From Conoideocrella luteorostrata (lineage: Eukaryota; Ascomycota; Sordariomycetes; Hypocreales; Clavicipitaceae): a stretch of DNA of 33,947 nucleotides. A program made the position numbers and the translations under genes. Positions within the stretch are counted from its first letter, which is position 1; every line of letters starts with the position of its first letter. The notes under the pieces were generated by a model. The model ran no database searches and was not told the origin of the DNA. It saw only the letters and a list, made by a program, of their open reading frames with translations. Positions 23,501-31,199 of this stretch are shown here, one piece after another. The stretch covers positions 1 to 33,947 of the forward strand of contig JASWJB010000393.1 of NCBI GenBank assembly GCA_032433595.1, given 5' to 3'.

Positions 23501-24111
23501 CGCGTAAGTAGATCTGTCAAGGCCTGAAAGGTTGACTTGTTGGTCGGTCGTGAGAATTCGTTCGCGGTCGATATTGGCTGATGAGCAGAGGCAGAGGCAG
23601 AGTCCACCGGGATGCTTGTGTCTCTTTGATCTCGCAGTGAGTTTTGATCACTTCTTGACGCGTACCGCCTTACACGCTCTCTCTTTCGGTCTGCATTTTC
23701 ACCGTAACGGAACGGAGTGACGGAAGTGTCTATCTCTGTCGTAACGGCGTGTGAAGTGAAATTTCGTCTCCGCGGAGCGCCAGCCGACTTGCCGCCATCC
23801 TGCGGTCGCGGCAGCGTCGGGTATAATCGACGTAACAAGGCATAGGTCCCACTAGGATACAAAAAGTCAAAGAGAAATGCAGAAGCCAAAAGTCCCGTTT
23901 GCGAAGGACGACTGGCTTGGTCACTACCGTCCTGCTCTCCATCTACACCGTTTTTTGGGGGCGGCCATATGTTATAAAGTTCGATTGCTGAAGCACCGTG
24001 CTGCCAGAACCCCGTGTGAAGCTGTCTGCATCGTTTCGACGATCGGCCTGGCTTTGAGAGAACGCGCTGGAGGCTGCATGATTCCAGGCTGGCGGCCGTT
24101 CTTTCCAGCAT
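20587..24111 (-). CDS. Pentatricopeptide-repeat protein, probably mitochondrial
   Basis: A single open frame of 1174 residues has no intron. The N-terminus (MLERTAASLESCSLQRVL, then KPGRSSKRCRQLHTGFWQHG) is rich in Arg and Ser with almost no acidic residues early on, as in a mitochondrial targeting sequence. The central part (from about residue 480 to 790) holds degenerate helical pairs typical of PPR repeats. Examples are the segments around DSWNTLLKCYSKSNDQARI, FTYAQVMAMAAKKGERATV and VWNQLIYFNGVRGKLNKCY. The C-terminal third also looks like helical repeats and ends in a basic region. PPR proteins bind organelle RNA and act in its processing, stability or translation. The particular RNA target cannot be read from sequence. 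The start at 24111 is the first ATG and gives the presequence. It is convergent with the Atos-domain gene and is probably transcribed on its own. Confidence 0.88.
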   Translation of the reverse strand: MLERTAASLESCSLQRVLSKPGRSSKRCRQLHTGFWQHGASAIELYNIWPPPKNGVDGEQDGSDQASRPSQTGLLASAFLFDFLYPSGTYALLRRLYPTLPRPQDGGKSAGAPRRRNFTSHAVTTEIDTSVTPFRYGENADRKRERVRRYASRSDQNSLRDQRDTSIPVDSASASAHQPISTANEFSRPTNKSTFQALTDLLTRPEEALYHDVWDLYCKLNETQEQNLQALVAVYLSTSHSIVDIGRAISLFRQTPAYLWDDDLQTAGVLLNLRAGDRTAAIDVFHRGLQARASGAGLEHLLEDTILKRQWPMLLKIWLEYHSTLIGMTGSSPRRNIVDLPSMTSIPDLATLYFAFERYLETESLGAVRAINLYADTRLGLEAIRHWLAVQVLRQPCPPNEAKAILQIWSDPALYQSYLSRMLERWDEGYETRAGLSPLSDIYSNYRKLDSSKTPVSLLRKMFNFYYPADTAGLAEVYCDWHQTWGDLDQWGYEKYLKFYSTAGDVQAVKDLWARYTNKFPAVVKQPMGFRSTLNAYAQVGDIAGAEKEFQIMTVQHGVKPDIDSWNTLLKCYSKSNDQARIIQCFEEIRKVDQPNSFTYAQVMAMAAKKGERATVLKYFDQSQKEGVPISKEMALSLVMVYCHNDRLADAEKICVEFAERNVTSTAVWNQLIYFNGVRGKLNKCYALLKSMKSYGMEWDHQTHEFLLRAMVQVDQIQSAYRLLQNARSDRLFPVGPEHFAVVMSGAVRTGHLGLAETILSHMRSAGHEIPFKAHVSLVEAAVRRDPSAERTRALARDLVEHMLAMLPPMHAQQPNTSSSNSLPKWTAPSGLVELRKQTKDIGRAIVLLVELRDFAAIEQIVTAYKAAVPEYKQRNCFPPEIAAALMLGHLKDSELDRVHKIWKQTIADVLARGASSSRSIVPAYQYDLARPLNVVIKAFKEASDGQGLLNTVEQVTSSGFKLTSTNWNLAIRYLAELGHWERAMAWCEQTLMPRWRGWTPAAKSLQERRDMKNTRVLTASKATVFSLQREWLKLRKLAAWSGEVSSRLKDMEQRHPMLHYAFTTTDYEHLPPAWVLPKKKSMNKAIKEMLKPLSHDELSVMRKALEKQLRLEKKRSRLRKAGYCSPFHVVAGRAATKKKQGQDMIEALKGKGGIKESRCDAEKGTCLFGRERM

Positions 24112-24206
24112 GAGGCCTAATTTGGGCGGCGGACTGCTATGCCCAAGCTTCCACGGATCGACCTAGATGGGCATGCCCGCGGTTAGGAGAGATGATGATG
24201 GAAACC

Positions 24207-24223
24207 AAAAAAAAAAAAAAAAA
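24207..24223. repeat. Poly(A) tract, 17 nt
   Basis: A run of 17 A residues lies about 95 nt upstream of the PPR gene start codon. On the PPR coding strand it is poly(T), a common element in fungal promoters. Confidence 0.9.
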
Positions 24224-25021
24224 CTGCGCCGTTTTGAACCACAGTGATGGCTCGTCGCAAGTTGCTCGGTTCTGGGAAAATATGGATCCGAACCGCAGAC
24301 AAGTCGAAAGAGTTATATTTGGTAAAGGCTAAGTCTCAATCGGCAGATATTGAGTCCCAGGTATGTAACAATTACGTGTTTGAGCAAAGGTAGACGTAGC
24401 AACACGAAAGGTTCGAATATGGGCTGAGTAGTTAGTTATCGTAAGATCAGAAAAATTAGATACAGCTCCTTTCGGGCCCCACGGCAACTACGGTATGTAC
24501 TCCCTAGAGAGGGTACCGACGGCCGACAGCTTCCTCCATGCCCACTCCATCCTGCCCAGAGCCAGCACGTGCTACCCTGAACCATTCGGCCTCAATCGAA
24601 TTGCTTGCAAGACATAAGGCAGGAGGGACCTGGGCTCCACCGGGAGCCATGGCAAAGTGGGACTATATCCGCGCAAGCATCAGATTAGGCAATTTCTCGT
24701 ACGATTATTCAAGCAGGACGATACGATATTGTAGTGTTCTGGATGGGAAAAAATTCAAGTAAATATTGATGCCCAAGCCTTGGCCTCTGCCTTGTAACTA
24801 GCTAGGGAAATCACAAATGGTTGCGTTTTGACGCCAGCGACCTTGCCGAAAAATGATAACCGAAGAGAAAACAGTGTGCCTAGACAAACTCCAATGATGA
24901 CCGTCCTGTGTCAAAGCATAAAATAAGTTGCATTGCACGGACGGTCGGGTATGATTTTTGATTTTGATTTTTGATTGGGGGGTGGAGGATTCTGCCCAGT
25001 CCTTGCAATCAATTTTCCATG

Positions 25022-25047
25022 ACTTTTTTTTATAGAAAAAAAAAAGT
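25022..25047. repeat. T-run/A-run inverted repeat
   Basis: The sequence AC plus eight T, then ATAG, then ten A plus GT can fold into a hairpin of about ten A-T pairs. It lies about 95-120 nt past the stop codon of the minus-strand Arg/Ser-rich gene, so it may be in that gene's 3' UTR. This could equally be simple sequence. Confidence 0.5.
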
Positions 25048-25141
25048 AGAATACACTGTGCCATATCATATAGTACAAGAAAATACAATCTCGTCATACC
25101 GGCATTACTTTGATTTACCTCAATAGATATGTTTTGGACTA

Positions 25142-25606
25142 TTATAGTTGGGCCTTCTTGTCTGAACTATCCTCATGTTCAAACAATACTTCATTTCGCA
25201 GGCTGGAAAGATAATCAGGTGATCGTACAGGTTCGTGGTCCCTTCGAGGTCCACGGCTTCGGCTTCTTGTTCTTTGGCGACGTCGATATGTTCGATCGGT
25301 TGGCGAGGCAGTACGAGACGGGCAGTGCTCCCGGCGAGCCCGGCGTAGTTGATTGTACAGCAAGATCTGGCTCGTTGGGGATTTGAGGGCCGCAGGAGAG
25401 GTGTTGCGAGAAGGCAACGGGTAAGGAGATGTTGCCCGACGAGGCGATCTTCCTCGCAGCGTGCTAGACTCGTCAGGTCGGAGAGACCTGGACCTCGCAG
25501 CTCGGGAGAGGCTTCGAGATCTCTTGCGGCCCCTCGAGATGTCTTCGGTAAGTCCAGCAGGAATGGTATCCCGGAAAACTTCAGCAGTCTCGACGAGAGA
25601 TGCCAT
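25142..25606 (-). CDS. Small Arg/Ser-rich protein of unknown function
   Basis: An open frame gives 154 residues from the ATG at 25606, or 193 from an upstream ATG at 25723. I prefer 25606 because it has A at -3 and G at +4 (CACAATGG) and because the upstream extension has a different, non-conserved-looking composition. The N-terminus is MASLVETAEVFRDTIPAGL. The rest is rich in RS/SR and RR pairs (SRGRKRSRSLSRAARSRSL and RRRQRTRSRSRGPRR), followed by an acidic tail ending DSSDKKAQL. The RS content suggests a nuclear or RNA-binding disordered protein, but there is no RRM or other fold. I do not recognise the family. A chance frame is possible but less likely given the consistent composition over its length. 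Confidence 0.55.
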   Translation of the reverse strand: MASLVETAEVFRDTIPAGLTEDISRGRKRSRSLSRAARSRSLRPDESSTLRGRSPRRATSPYPLPSRNTSPAALKSPTSQILLYNQLRRARREHCPSRTASPTDRTYRRRQRTRSRSRGPRRDHEPVRSPDYLSSLRNEVLFEHEDSSDKKAQL

Positions 25607-26073
25607 TGTGCCCCAGGTAGATGGACTGTCGACTGAACGAGGCAGGGAAAATGAGAGCAAGTTTTGTATTCGAGTCGAATAGAAGGGTAGGAAAGTTGTC
25701 GTGTGCCTAAGCGTGGGGGACACTGGTTAATTCACAGTGACACTCTCAGCTAGGACTTGTCAAGTGAGCGGGTGATGTTGTGGTAATAATGGCAAACGGT
25801 ACGGAATTAAAGAAAAGTAGAAGTAGAAGTAGAACCGGAAAGGAGCTGAAGGACACTTGACAGACAAAGTGATACAATTAAATAAGATGTAGCACAGTAT
25901 GAAGCAGAAGGAGGAGAAGAAAATAAAGTCGAGAGGGGGCTCCAGATGTTTGTACTTCCCTAAGGAGAGTTCCTGGCCGCATAAGTAGCAAACCAAAGCC
26001 ATGGGCTCGCTTATGGGCATGGACCATCTACCTGGGACTGGCACCAACTACGGAGTGCTAGCAAGGACTAACT

Positions 26074-26098
26074 AAGGCCAAGGACCAAGGACCAAGGG
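26074..26098. repeat. Short CCAAGGA tandem repeat
   Basis: About three copies of the 7-nt unit CCAAGGA in a row lie in the spacer. No role is apparent. Confidence 0.7.
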
Positions 26099-26995
26099 CT
26101 CAACGCTAACTCCGGGGAGGTTCCCTGAGCCACGCAGACCATGTCGCGGAGGTCACCTGAGACCCTCCCAAGATTAGGATGGCTTCAAGTTCGAGTGTCC
26201 GAGGGACGCCACCAAACCTTACGGCCCAGCACTCGATGCTCCGCACTCCGTACGCGCATGGCATTATTTCACTAGGAGGGTGTAAGGGCTAATTAGGCAC
26301 CCACACCGTACAAGCAGCAAGGCACCAGCAGGGACCAGATCGCGCTCTCGTTGGCCAGCTCTGCGAGGAGGAGCCACCAGGCCACGAGCTTTCAGGCATC
26401 CAGGCTCACCTCATGCGGCCCAAAGCCATTCTGGCGCTGCTAGTATCATTCACCAAGCATGCATCCATCTCTATGCCGTCTGCAGCCAATACCAGTCACA
26501 GTGAGGCCAGGCGCATATCCCGAAATACACACCACTAGGTTAGTTAGTCAGTACGCCGCCAATCTGTGACTCTTCCCCTCCAGGGGGCGGAGACAATTTA
26601 CGTGACCCTTCACGGCTACGCCAACCACGCTACAAAGGTCACGTAATTTGTCACCCGCCTGCTCTCCTCTCCTCACTTCCCCCTCCTGCGCTAGTCGGTC
26701 CAACAAGTCCATCGCACCAGCGAATCCCATCGGTGCCAACCGACAGACCTGGCTCAGAATATCCATGCACCGTCCCAGAGACAATTCATCCATAAGCATC
26801 GCCAGCCATGAAACGCAAAGCACTCGCACCTGCGATACTGGAAATCATCCTTAATCTACAACGGCAATGAATGCCGAGACAAACAATTGTTGGTCTTGTT
26901 TTGTCTTGGTTTGTCTCTGAGAACGGGCCGTCTCCAATGCCCTCGCTCGGAGAAGCAAAATGCCTGCTTCACCATGGAGTAAATGCTTTAGATAT

Positions 26996-27014
26996 GGCCA
27001 TTATCATAATGGCC
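26996..27014. repeat. 19-bp palindrome GGCCATTAT-C-ATAATGGCC
   Basis: Two perfect 9-bp arms flank a single C. It could be a binding site for a dimeric regulator or a cruciform. No coding gene is within 1 kb, so no target gene can be named. Confidence 0.7.
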
Positions 27015-27181
27015 GTTCATTTTCGCCGTCACTAGGCGTTTCATTTGTTACCTGGCACGTCTCCAGGATGTACATACATCGCTGTGTCAAAAGTTTCATC
27101 AAAAGACGTGTACAATAGCAGTTGTCGTCACCTACATCTGATACCTTCCTAGTTACTTACGTAGATACTTACGTACGTACT

Positions 27182-27199
27182 TGACGCTGCGTAGCGTCA
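27182..27199. repeat. Perfect 7-bp stem with 4-nt loop
   Basis: TGACGCT and AGCGTCA are separated by GCGT. The arms contain TGACG, a half-site known for bZIP (CREB/ATF-like) factors. Whether it is used is unknown. Confidence 0.6.
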
Positions 27200-28040
27200 T
27201 CATCCCAGAGCGTAAACGAGCAACCATCGCCTCGTGCAACAGCCGACCGCAACGCTCACTAATGTAACCAGACACAGAGTCGGCAACGAGGAATGCATCT
27301 TTTGCATGAATGTCGTGTTTCCTACCGGCACGTACGCGTTTAGGTCTGTGTCACCCAACCACCATACGATGCGAATTGGCGGCCAATTGGACGCCACGGC
27401 TTGTTACGTCACGGATAGAATCTAACGGAAACTATTTTACCTGAATTGAGCAAGTTCTCTACTACCCAAGCAAAGGGTTCCATCAAACGGAAAAGCTAGT
27501 GGGTGCATCGCAGATCGACGGCAGTCGTTCACATCTGTACATATCCGGTAAGTCCTACATTTCTTTGCCATCCCCCTCGTTTGGCTAACTCGTATCGCTG
27601 GAGAAGGCGATCATATTGCCCACTCGAGTCCGTCTCCGACACTCGCCATCAGAGGACTGTGAAAACACCGAGATGATCTTGCCCTCTTTGTTAGGTGTCT
27701 TACCCTGGTACTTAGACGACGCTGCCATCCACAGCCACGGGTTTGAGGAACCCTGCTACTGCCCGCCTGCCTGCGTGCCCGTCTGTGTCTACCTGCCTTC
27801 TTGGATAGCTGCGACGGACTGCCAGCTAGTATATCTACTCCGTACGGAGAATGGTATGTGTATTGCAAAGCCAAGCCCATCCTGGCCACGCGTGACGGGA
27901 CGAACCCCAGAATTCCACGGAGCAAAGCCTAAAATGAGGCCCCAAGTTTTAGCAGAAAATGCTCAATGCCGTCTCTGGCGTATGACGAACTCCTGGCTGG
28001 CACTAGCGCTGAAACTTCTCCTCGGCTCCAGGCTACCACC

Positions 28041-28064
28041 AGGTTGCCAGGTTGCCAGGTTGCC
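28041..28064. repeat. Tandem repeat, 3 x AGGTTGCC
   Basis: Three exact 8-nt units are followed by a partial fourth (AGGT). The run lies about 95 nt left of the inverted-repeat element. Confidence 0.85.
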
Positions 28065-28157
28065 AGGTGGAACGGACAGTCTGGTTCGTGATGCCTGCTG
28101 CTGCGAATGAAAAATTGTTGCCTGCTGTGGAACGTGAAGAATGCCAACAACAACCCC

Positions 28158-28458
28158 ATGAACTGATTCCCTTCGGCCCCTGTCACCTGTAACCTGTACC
28201 CTCTCAGCAGAGCTGACCTGTGCTCCCTCTTTGGTACCCTTATATAAAATATAAGTACTCTGTAGCTCCGCACACTAAGCGCTTAGTGTTAATAATATAT
28301 AAAAAAAAAAATGATAAAAAAATTATAAATAGACAAAGTATAAGTACATACACAAGTATAAAGATACAGAAGAGGGAGTACAGGTCAGCTTTACAGAGAG
28401 GGTACGGGTCATGTTGATACAGGTTACAAGTGATAGGGTCCGACGGGGATCAGTTTAT
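28158..28458. mobile_element. MITE-like element with long terminal inverted repeats
   Basis: The left arm 28158-28244 and the right arm 28357-28458 are inverted copies. Two aligned blocks (41 and 46 nt) differ at about 14 of 87 positions, and the right arm carries a 15-nt insertion at 28403-28417. About ten of the differences are transitions. The outer ends read ATGAACTGATTCCC on the left and, on the other strand, ATAAACTGATCCCC on the right. The 112-nt interior is AT-rich and holds an 18-bp perfect palindrome at 28272-28289. There is no coding capacity, so this would be a non-autonomous or decayed element. No target-site duplication is certain. The bases AT flank both ends but could belong to the repeat. 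Confidence 0.72.
28272..28289. repeat. 18-bp perfect palindrome inside the TIR element
   Basis: ACACTAAGC is followed directly by its reverse complement GCTTAGTGT, in the AT-rich centre of the inverted-repeat element. It is followed by an A/T-only stretch. Confidence 0.85.
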
Positions 28459-30035
28459 CTGCACACTCTGGGCAAATTGGCCGCTGAGGTGTCTGGGTGT
28501 CTGGCTAATTATTACTTGACAGGGACTTGTTGCCAAAGATTGACGGTCGCCTTTTGCCGTCCAATTACGGAGTACACTCATTGCAATCCCGACTGGGGTC
28601 AGAGGACGCTGTACAACTCACCGAAACAAGCCTTCTTGGCGTGATCTTTCCACCAAAGGCCAATAACTGGTTAGTATAAATACTCGTGATCAAAGTACGT
28701 CTCCTCTGTACTCCGTATATGCATCGTCAAAACGTTGCTATCTATGTCGATGATTGCTTCTTTTCACCAATTATCACGAGCTCGGTATTAAGCACCTAGT
28801 TGACTACTCGTAGACCATACAAGAGGAGTGTTATCTATCCATCGAGCAAAACGTCATGCACCTTCGCTCAACGCCTCATCCAATAACAGCCACCGCCTCC
28901 CTGTCTATAAGCGTTCTTCGATTATGACGGCTGTGACATGCCCCTCATCTGCGCCCCTGTTCCCCTCGATCATCGCAGAGTCCAGCTTGTCATACCACCA
29001 CCCCCTCTACGGTGCTCTGGTGATACTGTGTCATCGCAAATCTTAGATGCAGCAATGGGTAATTAATAAAAGCAGGGAAAAGAGTAGCACGCATCCCCAG
29101 TCATTCCCTAATGTCTGGCTGCAGCAAAGGCGGCCATTGTTCTCGTCTTGGCATTCGACACCGAGGTACGACGTATTCGCTGCGGCCGGCCTGCGGGCTA
29201 CGATGCATTACAGGTACGAAGTCCAACCGAAGACCATACGAGTGCCATGATGGACTGAAAGCTACGAATGCAATTTGATTCGTACGCCGGTCGATGAGAG
29301 CTCAGATCCGCTTTCGCCGCAGGTTTCCCTACTAGCCAGAGCCAGTCACCTAATACAGCATAGTAGACCATGTGTGTGTAGCCTTGGCCTACCGCTCGAT
29401 AAGAAAGCGATACCTGACGTTGGGCTATGTGCTTTTCTCGCCGCTGCGGCCCAATGCACACGGCTGTCTTTCCAGTAACGCCGTGACTGTTCTGCATGCT
29501 AGCACGAATGTCCAGCAGAAGCACTTAGGAGGCAGCATGGTAAAGCTCCATAAGACTAATGTGAGGCTAAGGATGCTGGCATTCAAGAGCCTCTCTCTTT
29601 AATAGAAATATATTCCTTCAACAAAGGAAGTGAAAGACGTTTAGAGACGAAAGGCAATTGTCTAGAAATGTAAAGATCTAAAGGAAAGAACCGATGTTCT
29701 TAATAGTACAAATGAAAGGAACCTCGAAGACTTTTCCAGTGTACTGTGATGAATAGGAGACTCTAAAAATTTAATATATACTACAAAGTTGATTATTAAA
29801 AATGCATGGGGTACTTAAAAAGTTGGAAGCATGCTGCAAAAACGAGAATACACGACGTAAGAACACCCATCGCAGAGGCTGAACGGGATCTACACATAAT
29901 GCTGCGGCTTGCCCGACCCAGGATGCATGTAGAATATGGCCTGACTTTGCTTTACTATAAGGAAGCCTTGTTACAGCTTATGGCAGACTTGTCTCTAGAT
30001 CTAAGACTTCACTCTACTCAGTAATCTTCCTTCCC
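28459..30035. other. Gene-free spacer, right of the inverted-repeat element
   Basis: No gene is recognised. Motif copies lie at 28566-28572 and 28711-28717. The stretch from about 29590 to 29830 is AT-richer than its surroundings and may be a decayed repeat. A short open frame at 29806-30024 has no known domain. The 3' UTR of the GNAT gene lies next to 30035. Confidence 0.45.
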
Positions 30036-30713
30036 TCACGATGACTTTGAAATGCCCCTCAGCTCTTCCCAGTCCCCCTCAGTCATCCCAAAATCCAGCT
30101 CGTCATACCATCCTCTATTGAAATAAATCACCTCCCTCCTCCGGCCCTCCAACTTAAACCCGATGCTCTGATACAGATGAATCCCCCTCTGGTTGTAACT
30201 CGCGGCAATCATACCCAGCTTGTGCAGACCGGCATACATAAAAGCCCAATCCACAATCCAATTAATCGCCTCCCGCCCATACCCTTTGCTCTGATACGCC
30301 TTGCCCAGCCCAATCCCAATATGTGCAGAGCGATGATGCGCCTCACTGGGATTGATGCCACCCCAAGCCAAGCACATGGTTCCAATAATGGTGGGCTTCT
30401 TATTCACCTTCGGTGAATATGACTCTTCCTCCTTCTCGTCTGGACGCAAGCAGATAGCGACCCCGAGGAGAGACTTGCTCCTAGATGCCATGCCATCATC
30501 GAGAGCCTTTTTGCCCTGGGGGCCGAGAAGACGAGGGGAGACAAGGGACACCACTACGGGGTCTTGATCGACTTGCGGGAGGAACTCTCTAATGTTTTCG
30601 TCACTTTCGTCAATATTGATAAATTCAAGGCGCTTGGTACGCCACACGTTGACGACCTCCGTAGTGGAGTAGTCTACGTTGTAAGGGCTGCCTGTGTCAA
30701 TTGTTGTGGACAT
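30036..30713 (-). CDS. GNAT-family N-acetyltransferase
   Basis: The open frame gives 225 residues from the ATG at 30713 (MSTTIDTGSPYNVDYSTTEV). A longer 246-residue form would start at 30776, but the 30713 ATG has the better context (ACC before ATG). The fold is of the RimJ/RimL-like acetyltransferase class. It includes an N-terminal segment VWRTKRLEFINI, a strand IIGTMCLAWGGI, and the acetyl-CoA pyrophosphate-binding motif QSKGYG at residues 141-146 within IGIGLGKAYQSKGYGREAI. The later motif HKLGMIAASYNQRGIHLYQSIGF is also typical. The enzyme would move an acetyl group from acetyl-CoA to an amine, but the substrate cannot be told. No signal peptide is present, so it is probably cytosolic. 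No intron is needed. Confidence 0.87.
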   Translation of the reverse strand: MSTTIDTGSPYNVDYSTTEVVNVWRTKRLEFINIDESDENIREFLPQVDQDPVVVSLVSPRLLGPQGKKALDDGMASRSKSLLGVAICLRPDEKEEESYSPKVNKKPTIIGTMCLAWGGINPSEAHHRSAHIGIGLGKAYQSKGYGREAINWIVDWAFMYAGLHKLGMIAASYNQRGIHLYQSIGFKLEGRRREVIYFNRGWYDELDFGMTEGDWEELRGISKSS

Positions 30714-31199
30714 GGTTGTGCGAGTACGTGATGATGGGTAAGATGAGAAAATCGTGAGAGGAATTGGGGCATTCACTTGGTGAGGGTTGGTTGCATGCTA
30801 ATTATGTGGTTGGCGGGAACTGCTGTTGCTGTTGCTTCCGGCGACTTCTGTCGCTTTAAGTACAAAATTCGTACTTCGTATTTCCGGTCATCTTGGTAAC
30901 GTTGATATTTCCATTTATTGTCTCTTCAATGAAAGGATGATTAAAATGGAGCCCCGGTCACCAATAGTCTGGTAGATTTGGTTTTTTGGCCGGTTGACTC
31001 ATAATCACTTAACAGCATCGGGCGCCACCATCAGGGGAGCGCCGAAACTTGGCAGTCCGGGCAGGATTTGATGAGTCTATATGCATTATGGTGTTCATAG
31101 AAGTGAATCGACGTATTTTTATGACTAAAAGGCTGCGGACAGACGTGTAAGCTTGCACTCTCCATCTTTATCCCACTAGAGCACGTGAACTTCCGGTAT
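30714..31199. other. Spacer between the GNAT and FAD-oxidase genes
   Basis: This stretch of nearly 500 nt holds the GNAT promoter and the 3' end of the oxidase gene. A run of GCTGTT-like triplets lies at about 30820-30835. No gene or clear repeat is visible. Confidence 0.5.

Larger units (their letters stand above)
24112..25141. other. Spacer between the PPR and Arg/Ser-rich genes
   Basis: This 1.0-kb stretch holds the PPR promoter and the 3' end of the Arg/Ser-rich gene. Visible features are a 17-A run at 24207-24223, a GATTTT-repeat stretch around 24952-24977 and a T8/A10 hairpin at 25022-25047. No coding exon is convincing. Confidence 0.5.
25607..28157. other. Gene-free spacer, left of the inverted-repeat element
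   Basis: I see no gene with recognisable sequence. The stretch contains a CCAAGGA tandem run (26074-26098), three motif sites (26049, 26246 and the 12-bp palindrome at 27838-27849), a 19-bp palindrome at 26996-27014, a TACGTA-rich stretch near 27160-27180, a 7-bp stem with 4-nt loop at 27182-27199, and a 3 x 8-nt tandem repeat at 28041-28064. Confidence 0.5.

Noticed and set aside
20824..24111. Several plus-strand frames of 70-150 codons
   Set aside because: They are antisense shadows of the long PPR gene.
24405..24425. GGTTCGAATA sequence suggesting a second tRNA
   Set aside because: No cloverleaf can be drawn around it.
27616..28110. 164-codon frame on the plus strand
   Set aside because: It is Cys/Pro-rich, contains the AGGTTGCC tandem repeat and has no recognisable domain. 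It is probably chance.
29806..30024. 72-codon frame on the plus strand near the AT-rich patch
   Set aside because: It is short, has no domain, and overlaps what looks like decayed sequence. It could be a transposon remnant but I cannot show it.
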